A DNA stretch of 64,000 nt from TMED23 sp964566055 (GCA_964566055.1 CAZMHI010000017.1:10505-74504), one strand, 5' to 3'. Positions 36,165 to 44,421 are shown, counted from the stretch's first letter. Translations and numbers: made by a program. The notes: generated by a model not told the origin, from the sequence alone.

Positions 36165-37205
36165 ATGACAGATAATCCAATTCTGAACTTTAGAGTTGAG
36201 GCCAGCGATCTTTCTTATATCGGCGAGGATTTGCAGCGCCCGGAATGTATTCTGGCTACCCGCGACGGCTCGCTCTGGGCGGCGGATGCCCGAGGCGGCG
36301 TGGTCCATATCAAGCCGGATGGCTCTCAGGAAATCATCACCCAGACCTTTGGCGATCTCAAAGATCAGTTTGAAGAAGCCAGCGATGATGCCACGCGCTT
36401 CACCGAAGGCACTTTGCCGAACGGTATGGCTTTTGGCCGGGATGGCAGAATATTTATCTCCAATTTTGGTACCGACGTTTTGGAAATAATGGCGCCGGAC
36501 GGTGAAACCACGACGCTCTATGACAGCATTGACGGCCAGCCGATAGGTAAGGTCAATTTTGTGCTGCGGGATTCCAAGGACCGTTTGTGGCTGACTGTCT
36601 CGACCCGGATCAAAAACTGGATGTCGGCGATGAGTCCGAACATTGCCGATGGCTATGTCGCACTGGCGGATGAAAACGGGCTCCGGGTGGTCGCCGATGG
36701 TTTCGGCTTTACCAATGAAGTGCGCCTCGATGCCAAAGAGGAGTACCTATATATTGTTGAGACCACCGGCCAATGTGTGTCCAGGATGAAAGTTGCGGAA
36801 GACGGCTCACTTTCAGACCGTGAAGTCTTTGGCCCGAGCCAGCTCGGCAAGCCGGGCAAGAACTGTTTCCCAGATGGCATTACCTTTGATGCCTATGGCA
36901 ATCTTTGGGGCACGCTGGTGATGTCTGATCAGATTTTTGCCATCACACCCGAAGGCGATTACACGGTTATTTTGGACGATGACAATGAAGCGGCCTCTGA
37001 AGCGCTCGAAACAGCTTTTCAAAATGATGAAGCGACGCCGGAGCTGATGCTGGCGGCGGGTGGCACCATCGCACCGTGGTTTGCCAGTGTGACCTTTGGC
37101 GGGCCTGATCTTAAAACCGCTTATATCGGCAGTCTCCGCGGCACGCGTATTCCCTATTTCACCTCGCCGGTGGCGGGTTTGCCGATGGCGCATTGGATGG
37201 ATTAA
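36165..37205 (+). CDS. SMP-30/gluconolactonase/LRE family protein
   Basis: A 346-residue six-bladed beta-propeller of the SMP-30/gluconolactonase type. Typical segments are RPECILATRDGSLWAADARGGVVHI (N-terminal Glu ligand), LPNGMAFGRDGRIFISNFG, GFTNEVRLDAKEEYLYIVET (metal-ligand Asn), and PDGITFDAYGNLWGTLV with the catalytic Asp. These are calcium- or zinc-dependent lactonases. The start ATG has no clear binding site. The stop codon lies in a 14-base tandem duplication that carries the next start. Catabolic context with the ligase and monooxygenase. Confidence 0.85.
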   Translation: MTDNPILNFRVEASDLSYIGEDLQRPECILATRDGSLWAADARGGVVHIKPDGSQEIITQTFGDLKDQFEEASDDATRFTEGTLPNGMAFGRDGRIFISNFGTDVLEIMAPDGETTTLYDSIDGQPIGKVNFVLRDSKDRLWLTVSTRIKNWMSAMSPNIADGYVALADENGLRVVADGFGFTNEVRLDAKEEYLYIVETTGQCVSRMKVAEDGSLSDREVFGPSQLGKPGKNCFPDGITFDAYGNLWGTLVMSDQIFAITPEGDYTVILDDDNEAASEALETAFQNDEATPELMLAAGGTIAPWFASVTFGGPDLKTAYIGSLRGTRIPYFTSPVAGLPMAHWMD

Positions 37206-37222
37206 TGGGGATGGATTAATGG
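37195..37222. repeat. Perfect 14-base tandem duplication across a stop/start junction
   Basis: GGATGGATTAATGG occurs at 37195-37208 and again directly at 37209-37222. The first copy encodes the last residues and TAA of the SMP-30 protein; the second provides the ATG of the next gene. The original arrangement was probably an overlapping TAATG. Confidence 0.85.
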
Positions 37223-37743
37223 CTGACGCCCTGCACCAAATGACAGCTGAGTACAATCCGGCGGAAGACCGCATATTGTTTCGCGTCAATACGATGGAAA
37301 AAACCGAATACCGAGTTTGGCTGACCCGCCGGCTGGTCAGACAAATCTGGGGTGTCGCCGTGCAGAGCTTTGCCGCTGAGCCAGAGGTACAGCAACAGGA
37401 CCGGTCCCAGGTGAAAAAAGCAATGCTTTCCATGCAGCACCAGGAAGCGGTACAGGCGGGTGATTTCAGCCAAAAACATGAACAGCCGGTCAAGGCAGCC
37501 CCTGAAACCGAGCAGCCGCTCTTGGCGGTCAAAGCCGATCTCGGCAAAACCGAACAGGGGACCACCCGGCTGTCGTTTCATACTTTGGGCGGTAAAAGCA
37601 TTAATTTGAATTTAAACGATGAAATGTTGCACGCGGTTTGCCATATTCTCCAGCAGGCGTCTAATAAAGCCGGCTGGGATTTAAAGCTGGCGATTGGCGA
37701 TGCCGCCGCAGTGGTGACCAGCGAACCATCACAATTACATTAG
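37219..37743 (+). CDS. Unknown protein, 174 residues
   Basis: ATG 37219 gives a protein starting MADALHQMTAEYNPAEDRILFRVNTMEKTEYRVWLTRRLVRQIW. A beta-rich N-terminal domain is followed by a low-complexity Gln/Glu-rich linker (around residues 55-105), then TTRLSFHTLGGKSINLNLNDEMLHAVCHILQQAS...WDLKLAIGD. A longer frame exists upstream (from 37096) but overlaps the SMP-30 gene; the duplication that supplies this ATG supports the shorter start. Not recognised. It is followed by the MscS gene after 18 bases, so cotranscription is likely. Confidence 0.65.
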   Translation: MADALHQMTAEYNPAEDRILFRVNTMEKTEYRVWLTRRLVRQIWGVAVQSFAAEPEVQQQDRSQVKKAMLSMQHQEAVQAGDFSQKHEQPVKAAPETEQPLLAVKADLGKTEQGTTRLSFHTLGGKSINLNLNDEMLHAVCHILQQASNKAGWDLKLAIGDAAAVVTSEPSQLH

Positions 37744-37761
37744 ATAATCAGAGAGACTAAA

Positions 37762-38643
37762 ATGGAAAAAGATATCGAGAAAAATATTGAAGCCCTGCAG
37801 AGCCTCATTGAGACCCTGGTAGAATTTAGCGTCGCCTATGGCTTCCAGATTTTGGGCGCCCTGGTCTTTCTCTTTATCGGCCTCAAGGCTGCCGGCTGGG
37901 CAGGCCGGAAAGTTGTCGATATTACTACGGGCAAGGATGTCGATCCGGCCCTGGCCCGGCTCATCGGTAATATTGTCAAGCTGGTTGTGGTGGCCATGCT
38001 GATCGTTATCACCCTCGGCAATTTTGGTATCAGTATCGCGCCGCTGATCGCTTTGGCGGGCGCATCGGCTTTCGGTGCGACGCTCGCCATCCAGGGTCCG
38101 TTGTCTAATTTTGGCGCTGGCTTTGCTATTTTGTTAGGCCGCACCTACGCCGTCGGCGATACCATCACGATCGGTAAAGTCAGCGGCGTCGTCGCCGACG
38201 TGAAATTGGCAGCAACGGTTTTAACCGGCGAAGATGGTGAGAAGATCACCATCCCCAACAAAGAGATCGTCGGCCAGGTGGTGGTGAATTCTGATGACAA
38301 ACGAATTGTTGAAAGCCGCATTGCCATTGCCGATACCCAGGATGTTGATCAGGTGATTGGGCTTTTGCAAAGCGTGCTCGATGGCGATGCTGCGGTGGAC
38401 ACAGCTCAACCCCCGCAAATCGGCGTGCATGATTTCACCCTCGGCGGCGTCATCATTGGTCTCAGATTCTGGGTGCCGACCAATCATTATTTCCAGACCC
38501 GCTATGCCTTGAACACGGCATTTTTGAAGGCGCTGAAAGCCAAGGGTGTGCCTTTGTTGTCTGGAACAGTGGCCGTGGCGGCGCCCGATCTCACAGCTGA
38601 TAACGAAGCCCAGCAGTCGATTACACCGAAGGCAGCAAACTAA
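37762..38643 (+). CDS. MscS family mechanosensitive channel
   Basis: A 293-residue small MscS-type channel. About three membrane helices (FLFIGLKAAGWAGRKVV, LVVVAMLIVITLGNFGISI, GASAFGATLAIQGPLSNFGAGFAILLG, the last being the pore-lining helix with its Gly/Ala pattern) precede the beta domain (GDTITIGKVSGVVADVKLAATVLTGEDGEKITIPNKEIVGQVVVN). It protects cells against hypo-osmotic shock. AGAGAC lies upstream of ATG 37762. Cotranscribed with the gene before it. Confidence 0.9.
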   Translation: MEKDIEKNIEALQSLIETLVEFSVAYGFQILGALVFLFIGLKAAGWAGRKVVDITTGKDVDPALARLIGNIVKLVVVAMLIVITLGNFGISIAPLIALAGASAFGATLAIQGPLSNFGAGFAILLGRTYAVGDTITIGKVSGVVADVKLAATVLTGEDGEKITIPNKEIVGQVVVNSDDKRIVESRIAIADTQDVDQVIGLLQSVLDGDAAVDTAQPPQIGVHDFTLGGVIIGLRFWVPTNHYFQTRYALNTAFLKALKAKGVPLLSGTVAVAAPDLTADNEAQQSITPKAAN

Positions 38644-38734
38644 ACTTTGGCCCACGCATTTTTGACTTCCCAAGGCAGCGCTTTCGCGGCTATCATCCAA
38701 GTTCAATAAAAAGCTAAGAAGGGTGTGCCCGGCG

Positions 38735-38908
38735 ATGGCGTCCAAAATGCAATTTGACAAAACCATGTTTACCGAGAAACGCAACTTTAAAAGTGGCGAG
38801 CGGGAAGTATTTTTGACGATTGAAAACTCCGTTGAAGAACGGATCGAGACGCTCGAGCAAATGATAAAATACAAGCGTGTAATTTCAGAATCTGAGCCGA
38901 AGAAATAA
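38735..38908 (+). CDS. Small 57-residue protein, unknown
   Basis: ATG 38735 begins MASKMQFDKTMFTEKRNFKSGEREVFLTIENSVEERIETLEQMIKYKRVISESEPKK. It is charged, mostly helical, with no membrane segment. AAGAAGGG (38716-38723) lies about 11 bases upstream; an in-frame GTG at 38723 is an alternative. Whether it is real depends on the composition alone; I rate it as plausible but not certain. It ends 2 bases before the stop of a convergent coiled-coil gene. Confidence 0.45.
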   Translation: MASKMQFDKTMFTEKRNFKSGEREVFLTIENSVEERIETLEQMIKYKRVISESEPKK

Positions 38909-38910
38909 GT

Positions 38911-39534
38911 TTATTTAGGTGTGCCGACCCGCCGCTTCGGACGATAGCGGTTTTCTTTTAAAATTTTCACCTGTTTCTTAAGGCGTGCGGTTTCCGCTGT
39001 CAGTGCTTCTACGTTTGAGACCAGAACATTGTTGGTTTTCTCCCTGGACGTGGCGGTTGCCAGCGCGGCATTCATGCGTTTTTGCGCCTCGGCAAGCTCG
39101 GCCTGTTTCAGTTTCAGTGCCTGATCGTGTTTTATTTTTGCTTCAGCGCTGGCCTTTTTATGGGTCTCCACCGACGTCAAAAGCTCAGTATTGTCTTTCC
39201 GTAAATCAGCGGTGGTCTGCCGCTCAAGCGCCAGCAATTCATTGAGGACGGCGATCTCTGACAGCAGGGCCGTATTGTCTTCGCCCTGGCCCGACATCTT
39301 GGTGATGATTTCGCCAACCCGGTTGGCCAGCGCTTCGATCTCCTTGGCCCGCGCCTCGGTCTGGGTGCGCACGAGCGTTATCTTGCTCTGGGTCTGATCG
39401 ATAAACTTCTGGGTGGCTTCGTATTCTTTCCGGGTCTCCGGGCTAAAGGCGCTCAAATCCGGCGCCTTCTCCTGGGCTCCGGCAGCGGATGCCGAGAGAG
39501 CAAATATCGCCGTGATGAAAAGAATACGGATCAT
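38911..39534 (-). CDS. Exported coiled-coil protein, unknown
   Basis: A 207-residue protein with a signal peptide (FITAIFALSASAAGAQ, cleaved before EKAPD) and a long, nearly continuous heptad-repeat coiled coil from about residue 40 to 190 (for example ALLSEIAVLNELLALERQTTADLRKDNTELLTSVETHKK). A short basic tail ends in YRPKRRVGTPK. It is predicted to be periplasmic, similar in architecture to coiled-coil envelope spacers, but no family was recognised. It converges on the small gene 38735-38908 with a 2-base gap. Confidence 0.75.
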   Translation of the reverse strand: MIRILFITAIFALSASAAGAQEKAPDLSAFSPETRKEYEATQKFIDQTQSKITLVRTQTEARAKEIEALANRVGEIITKMSGQGEDNTALLSEIAVLNELLALERQTTADLRKDNTELLTSVETHKKASAEAKIKHDQALKLKQAELAEAQKRMNAALATATSREKTNNVLVSNVEALTAETARLKKQVKILKENRYRPKRRVGTPK

Positions 39535-39976
39535 AGGGTGATGCTAAACCAAAACTGCATCAGGAGTCATTAGGGGAATTATACCATTTAGAGAGTAAAT
39601 TAAACGACTGAGTTCTTAGCGGCTTCTATCAAATGAGAATACAAATGATTAACTCCGGCAATACTTTTCAAGAAAATTGACTTATCGGTACGCATGCAGG
39701 CTGAGTTAAATAGATTGGAGCTGCAGCTAAAGGACTGGCCTCGTAATCGCCGGAGATTGAAACACTAGCTGAATGATAAAATGCATGTATTGTGTTAACC
39801 GGCTATAGTTATAGCCAAATGCGGGTATTTTACAGCTCATTTCTGATTTGACATGCTCTTAATTGTGGCTGGTTGTTATTCATGATAGTAAAAAAAACCT
39901 TTAATTGGCGGGTCTTCAAAGGGTAAAAATTTGGCTGGTATGTTTAAATTAGTATTATAGGTAGGGTTGCTACCCA
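39535..39976. other. 442-base AT-rich intergenic region
   Basis: A long AT-rich region before the glycosyltransferase gene. It holds a tiny frame (39694-39768, MQAELNRLELQLKDWPRNRR...) with an in-frame extension back to 39649 and no ribosome binding site, possibly a gene remnant. A short inverted repeat GGTAG...CTACC (39960-39974) lies just before the next ATG and could influence its translation. No tRNA, terminator or operator was recognised. Confidence 0.5.
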
Positions 39977-40888
39977 ATGAATAATTCCATTGCTATCGTT
40001 TCTGGCTCAGATTCCCGTTTCTTTCATTTACTAATGGATTTAGTAAATTCTATTCACGACAATGCGTCAAATTTTGCCTTCGATTTCTGCCTGTATGACG
40101 TTGGATTAACCTCAGAACAAAGGCAGCAAATTGATCCGTATTGCAAAAAAATATTTGATCTTGATTGGTGTATGGACTTTCCTGAGCGCGACCAATCTCC
40201 AAATCATCATCGCCTAAGAGTCTGTAAACCTTTTATACCCGACCATTTTCCTGGTTATGAAACTTATATTTGGTTAGATGCTGATATGTGGGTTCAAAAT
40301 GCTGATGTTCTCAGTATTTATGCTCGGGCGGCGAAACGAGGAAAATTTGCTATTACGGCGCAATTTGATAGGGCCTACAAACAAACGTACAAACGCACTA
40401 AATTGTTGGGCTGGACTCACAATCACAAGCATTATCGATTAGGATTTGGTTGGCGCATTGCGGATCAATTTGGAAAGATGCCAATACTTAATAGTGGTGC
40501 TTTCGCCATGCCAGAGGACTCTTTTTTTTGGGAGGCATGGAAATTAAGCCTCCAGAGGGCATTAAATAAATCACGCCATCCATTAATGGAGCAAACCGCG
40601 ATTAACTATGAAGTTTATCGCAATTTTGAGAGTGCAACTATATTACCGGCGTACTGCAATTGGCTGGTTGAGGCGTCCTCATTGTGGGTAGATGAGGAAA
40701 GTGGGATGTTGGTAGAGCCTTTTGAACCACACCTGCCTATTGGACTAATCCATTTTGCTGGAGATTTTGATATTGAATCGGGAGAAACATTAAATACTGT
40801 CCAAGGAAACCTAATTCACTCTCGCTTAGATTATTCATATTGGAAAGAAACAGTCCCAAATTTCTCCCAACGCTCGAAATTTTTGTGA
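39977..40888 (+). CDS. Glycosyltransferase (GT-A fold)
   Basis: A 303-residue protein resembling GT-A-fold glycosyltransferases of the nucleotide-diphospho-sugar type: SIAIVSGSDSRFFHLLMDLVNSIHDN at the N-terminus and YETYIWLDADMWVQNADVLSIYARAAKRG with a DxD metal motif (around residues 95-123). A later SGAFAMPEDSFFWEAWKLSLQRAL and HPLMEQTAINYEVYRN are typical of this fold. Base composition is clearly more AT-rich than the flanking genes. Together with the methyltransferase opposite, it suggests a cell-surface polysaccharide gene acquired from elsewhere; the acceptor is unknown. Confidence 0.75.
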   Translation: MNNSIAIVSGSDSRFFHLLMDLVNSIHDNASNFAFDFCLYDVGLTSEQRQQIDPYCKKIFDLDWCMDFPERDQSPNHHRLRVCKPFIPDHFPGYETYIWLDADMWVQNADVLSIYARAAKRGKFAITAQFDRAYKQTYKRTKLLGWTHNHKHYRLGFGWRIADQFGKMPILNSGAFAMPEDSFFWEAWKLSLQRALNKSRHPLMEQTAINYEVYRNFESATILPAYCNWLVEASSLWVDEESGMLVEPFEPHLPIGLIHFAGDFDIESGETLNTVQGNLIHSRLDYSYWKETVPNFSQRSKFL

Positions 40889-40990
40889 TCTTAGTCCTAG
40901 TTTTTACGCCTAGTACTCTTCTTGACAGCTCGATTTATCCGGCACCGTCAGAGAAATTCCGCTCAATATACAAACTACCTTCCGGCCATC

Positions 40991-41830
40991 CTATTGCGGT
41001 TTGTCGATCCAACGTGGTTTGTAAGCTTCAAGGCATATGGAATAGTTTGGCCATCTCAAAATCAAGGTAAATAAAGTATCAAATATTGGCGGGAAAAGGC
41101 GCAGAGGAAAGGTCACCAGCCATCCGAAACCGTAGTTGAGTTTCGCGATCGCCCGCAACAAAATTGTCAATTTCTGCGATAGAATACCACTACAATAAGA
41201 GATGTTTTCAAGCTCGACAGCGGCATCCCTGCATAACTCGCGAAGCATGATGGGCGTATAGCCCCGCCTAACATGACCCCCGTGTTCGACTTTTGAGATG
41301 GGTCCATCGTCTTCCGGACTCATTGCTTTGTAATGAAAGTACGGTGTAGTTAGTAAAAGTCGCCCCCCAGGTTTGAGGCACTGTACAAGTGCTCGGAATA
41401 ACTTTCTGTCGTCAAGAATGTGTTCGATTGCTTCAAAACATATCACTACGTCAAACTGATTATGAAGATCTGTCTTGTCCGACAATTCCCGTAAATCACA
41501 CTTTTCGAATTTCGCCCGTCCTTGAGCATACTGTTTCGCCCGATGCGTGGAGTGTTCCAGCTGAGTGTCGTCATTGTTAATACCGGTGACTTGATAGCCC
41601 CTTTTTGCGGCCGCGACCGAAATCGCTCCAGAACCACACCCACAATCAAGAAGAAGATCATCACTGTTGGTGTTCGGAAGGCGTTTTTTGAGCCACAACC
41701 ATCGATCTAAAACTAGAGTATCTCCATGGATCAATAGCCCTGAGTGGCCAAACAACATAGACAGTAAGCGGCTTTGAAGATTTTCCTGCACCTGGAAAGT
41801 TTTCTCCGGTATTGCCAATAAATGCAACAA
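40991..41830 (-). CDS. Class I SAM-dependent methyltransferase
   Basis: A 279-residue methyltransferase. Motif I is LLLDCGCGSGAISVAAAKRGYQVTGINND (around residues 59-87), then FDVVICFEAIEHILDDRKLFRALVQCLKPGGRLLLTTPYFHYKAM. The C-terminal part is hydrophobic (ILLRAIAKLNYGFGWLVTFPLRLF), suggesting membrane association. The start is TTG 41830, with a poor ribosome binding site; an internal ATG is possible. Like the convergent glycosyltransferase it is AT-rich, which suggests a shared origin and a surface-glycan job, but the substrate is unknown. Confidence 0.75.
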   Translation of the reverse strand: MLHLLAIPEKTFQVQENLQSRLLSMLFGHSGLLIHGDTLVLDRWLWLKKRLPNTNSDDLLLDCGCGSGAISVAAAKRGYQVTGINNDDTQLEHSTHRAKQYAQGRAKFEKCDLRELSDKTDLHNQFDVVICFEAIEHILDDRKLFRALVQCLKPGGRLLLTTPYFHYKAMSPEDDGPISKVEHGGHVRRGYTPIMLRELCRDAAVELENISYCSGILSQKLTILLRAIAKLNYGFGWLVTFPLRLFPPIFDTLFTLILRWPNYSICLEAYKPRWIDKPQ

Positions 41831-41883
41831 AAATTTTTACCATCTCTTATTGGCCATTTCTAAATTGATTCAAAGCAGTAACA

Positions 41884-41980
41884 GGGGACACCTTAGGCGA
41901 CCGATCGAAAGGTTGGTAGGAGGTGCCAATAAGATGTCCCCAGAAAGGAAACGGGGACACGTAACGAGTTCATGTCCCCG
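41884..41980. repeat. REP-like block with GGGGACA/TGTCCCC inverted repeats
   Basis: Two stem pairs lie close together: GGGGACA (41884-41890) with TGTCCCC (41935-41941), and CGGGGACA (41952-41959) with TGTCCCCG (41973-41980). Such GGGGACA-TGTCCCC blocks are often seen next to REP-associated (IS200-like, RAYT) transposase genes or as their relics; no transposase frame is intact here. It is a non-coding 175-base gap between the methyltransferase and Hsp20 genes. Confidence 0.55.
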
Positions 41981-42005
41981 CAAAACTTAGGAGAAGTTTT
42001 TAGCT

Positions 42006-42494
42006 TTAAGCGGCTTCTTTGGTGTCGCCACCGATGAGCTTTTTGGCTTTTTCGGCCAGCGAGGGCGCGGTGCCCTGCTTGATCTCAACTTTCCGCGGTT
42101 TGTGTGCTTCCGGTACTTCACGCACCAGATCAATGTGCAACAATCCGTTTTCGAGATGAGCATCGCTGACTTTGACATAATCGGCTAAGTCAAAGCGGCG
42201 CTCAAAAGCGCGTCCGGCAATGCCGTGGTGAAGGTAAGAGGCATCATCTTTGCCTTTAATCTCACCTTTGACGGAGAGGGCATTGTCCTTGGCGATAATG
42301 TCGAGGTCGGCTTCGCTAAAGCCGGCCACAGCCATGGAAATCCGGTAGGCATCTTCGCCGACCGCCTCAATGTTATAGGGCGGGTAAGAATTTGCCGAGG
42401 TTTGAGACTGATCAAGCGCGCTATCCATTAAACGCTGCATGCGGTCAAAACCTACTGAGTGACGGAATAGGGGGGAAAAATCATAACTACGCAT
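42006..42494 (-). CDS. Hsp20 family small heat-shock protein
   Basis: A 162-residue alpha-crystallin-type chaperone: an N-terminal SPLFRHSVGFDRMQRLMDSA (typical of IbpA-like proteins), the crystallin core YRISMAVAGFSEADLDIIAKDNALSVKGE... through RAFERRFDLADYVKVSDAHLENGLLHIDLVREVPE, and a C-terminal PRKVEIKQG tail. It binds unfolding proteins. A very strong ribosome binding site (AAGGAGG) precedes ATG 42494. No heat-shock promoter or ROSE-type RNA thermometer was identified with confidence. Confidence 0.9.
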   Translation of the reverse strand: MRSYDFSPLFRHSVGFDRMQRLMDSALDQSQTSANSYPPYNIEAVGEDAYRISMAVAGFSEADLDIIAKDNALSVKGEIKGKDDASYLHHGIAGRAFERRFDLADYVKVSDAHLENGLLHIDLVREVPEAHKPRKVEIKQGTAPSLAEKAKKLIGGDTKEAA

Positions 42495-42661
42495 CGCATA
42501 TCCTCCTTAGAAGCGATATGAAAAATAAGAAATTCGCCATCATTGGCCGAATTCCGGTTCATGGCCCCACTGATTTAAGACCCTGCAATAGGCATCCTAA
42601 GGGGACCACGATTGATGTAGTTTGTGGCTCTGAAAACGCAAGTCACCGAGAGTTTATTTTC

Positions 42662-42766
42662 TCAGATTTTCTTCGTTTTTGTTGATTTTATTTCGGGATC
42701 ATCCAGCACATAGGCGATCGCTGCCAGACCGCTAAACATGGTGATGGAGATATATACAAATGCCAT
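42662..42766 (-). CDS. Small membrane protein, 34 residues
   Basis: A 34-residue frame from ATG 42766 with one strongly hydrophobic segment (MAFVYISITMFSGLAAIAYVL), then a charged tail DDPEIKSTKTKKI. The AAAGAGC before the ATG can act as a ribosome binding site. Its shape fits a single-span small membrane protein; no family is recognised and no partner is visible. It lies in the ~370-base gap between the Hsp20 gene and an EamA transporter gene. Confidence 0.35.
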   Translation of the reverse strand: MAFVYISITMFSGLAAIAYVLDDPEIKSTKTKKI

Positions 42767-42868
42767 TTTTTTGCTCTTTTTAAATTAATGTTCTCTGGTG
42801 CTTTCATATTCGGTGAATTCCTTTAAAAATCAGTTAATTATCAAACCGTCTGCCGTTGAAGGACACTC

Positions 42869-43741
42869 ATGACGACCGTCACTAACCAAAAACAACTGCT
42901 CGGCATATTTCTGATGGTGCTGGCGGTGTTTTTATTTCCGCTCAAAGACGCCATTGCCAAAATGACTGATGGCTACTACTCGGCGATTGTCATCATGTGG
43001 ACGCAAATGGTGTTTACCAGCCTGTTCTATGTGCCCGTTGTGACGGTCAAATATGGTCCCGGCATCCTGGTGCCGCCGAAATTATTATTACAGATATTAA
43101 GGGCGATCTCGGTGATTACCGGCATCGGTATGTTTTATTGGGCAATTTCCCTGGCGCCCTTGGCGGAAGCGACAGCGATCTCTTTTACCGCTCCCTTGGT
43201 GACCACGGCAGCCTCCCCTTTCATGCTTGGAGAAAAAGTCGGCCTGCGCCGCTGGCTTGCAGTTATCGTTGGTTTTATCGGCGTCTTGATTGTCTTGCGG
43301 CCCGAGTTCAGCGGTGACCGGCTGGGTTATATGATCGCCTTTGGTGCCGGGTTTTCGATTGGCTTATTTTATGTGTTTAACCGGATGCTGGCTCATGAAG
43401 CGCCGCCGATCGCCAATTTGACTTATTCATCGGTGATTGGCGCAATCCTGCTGACGCCGCTTATTTTTTCCGTTTGGGTGCCGCCAAGGCCCGAAGATAT
43501 ACATTTGATTATCGGCTTTGTCGCCTTTGCCGCCATGGGCCAGACCTGTCTTTTCAGCGCCTTTATCTATGGCGAGGCCTCGATTATCGCACCCATCGGC
43601 TTTAGCCAAATTGTCGGCGCCACGCTGTTTGGCTATTTGTTTTTTGGCGATTTCCCGGATGCTGTTTCGATTACCGGCATCCTTATCGTTATCGCCAGCG
43701 GGGTCTATATCGCCATCCGGGAAACCCGGCCCAAATCCTAA
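42869..43741 (+). CDS. DMT (EamA) family transporter
   Basis: A 290-residue protein with about ten hydrophobic helices in two EamA-type halves (residues ~7-140 and ~150-285). Typical marks include FLFPLKDAIAKMTDGYYSAIVIMWTQM and LRAISVITGIGMFYWAISLAPLAEATAISFTAPL in the first half. Drug/metabolite transporters export or import small molecules; the substrate cannot be read. GAAGGA precedes ATG 42869. It ends just before the stop of the convergent YHS gene. Confidence 0.87.
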   Translation: MTTVTNQKQLLGIFLMVLAVFLFPLKDAIAKMTDGYYSAIVIMWTQMVFTSLFYVPVVTVKYGPGILVPPKLLLQILRAISVITGIGMFYWAISLAPLAEATAISFTAPLVTTAASPFMLGEKVGLRRWLAVIVGFIGVLIVLRPEFSGDRLGYMIAFGAGFSIGLFYVFNRMLAHEAPPIANLTYSSVIGAILLTPLIFSVWVPPRPEDIHLIIGFVAFAAMGQTCLFSAFIYGEASIIAPIGFSQIVGATLFGYLFFGDFPDAVSITGILIVIASGVYIAIRETRPKS

Positions 43742-43745
43742 CTGC

Positions 43746-44282
43746 TTAATCGTTCCAGTAGGGGCGTTTGCCGTCTTTATCCTTGGGCGTCAGTTTTTTG
43801 ACGATATCCGGCCAGTAGCGGTCGCCCGAGGTGATGCCGCGCTGGCCAATATTGATCCAGGCATTATTAATGCCGTGGGTCAAATTGAGATAGAGCTTGT
43901 CATTCACGATGACAAAGGCCTCCGGGTTGATGCCATCGGCATACCCGTGGGCGATGCCCCAAGCTCAGTAGCCGCCATATTGCGGGGCAAATTTCTCCGG
44001 GTTATTGGCAAACATGTCCCGGTGTTCTGCGCTCGCGAATTGCCAAACGGCGTTTTTCCAGTGATGGCTAAACTCCGGCCTGCCCGGCACCGCTTTCCGT
44101 TTGGTGAAATAAGCAACGCTGTCATAGCCCTCAATCGCCACATTGTTGGCGGTGGTATTAATCTCACCGCTGGCCTCGGCTCTGGTATCGACGACGATCC
44201 ACAGCACGGCCAGTAACAAACCGCAAATCATACCCAGCTGGAGGGGGCTCGGCAGGATGATTTTCTTGCTAGCTGTCGGCAT
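43746..44282 (-). CDS. YHS domain selenoprotein candidate (in-frame TGA)
   Basis: ATG 44282 has an AGGAGG site. The protein has a membrane segment (QLGMICGLLLAVLWIVV), then a YHS-like domain: NVAIEGYDSVAYFTKRKAVPGRPEFSHHWKNAVWQFASAEHRDMFANNPEKFAPQYGGY. The next codon is TGA (43965-43967), exactly where the family has Cys in YGGYCAW. The frame then continues for 72 more codons (AWGIAHGYADGINPEAFVIV, VNDKLYLNLTHG, ..., YWNDS-like end) to TAA 43746-43748. The full protein would be 178 residues with Sec at 106. A selenocysteine-containing YHS family is, as I recall, recognised in automated annotation, so this fits. The alternative is a nonsense mutation; no conserved frame would then be kept downstream. 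Confidence 0.8.
43934..43956 (-). other. Candidate SECIS-like hairpin after the in-frame TGA
   Basis: On the minus strand, eight bases after the TGA of the YHS gene, CATCG pairs with CGATG (5 bp) around a 13-base loop with CCC and GGG that can stack. A GGG/CCC pair further out may lengthen it. The position and an apical loop holding G residues match bacterial SECIS elements in general form. This is inference from the visible pairing, not a fold calculation. Confidence 0.5.
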
Positions 44283-44421
44283 TGGATACCTCCTTCCTCT
44301 TCCCTTAAGAATAAGCCTGAGCTTGATCACGTACGAATCACACTTGCGCTATTACAAGATTGCAGGAAGGTGTAATATTCAGCATTATGGCGCCCCATTA
44401 TTATTAGCGAGGAGACCCCCG

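Noticed and set aside
39649..39768. Small frame ending LKDWPRNRRRLKH
   Set aside because: No start with a binding site, and too short; kept only as a possible remnant in the intergenic note.
44143..44421. Longer N-terminus of the GlcD-type oxidase
   Set aside because: The extension overlaps the divergent YHS gene; ATG 44422 has GAGGAG upstream and matches the family start.
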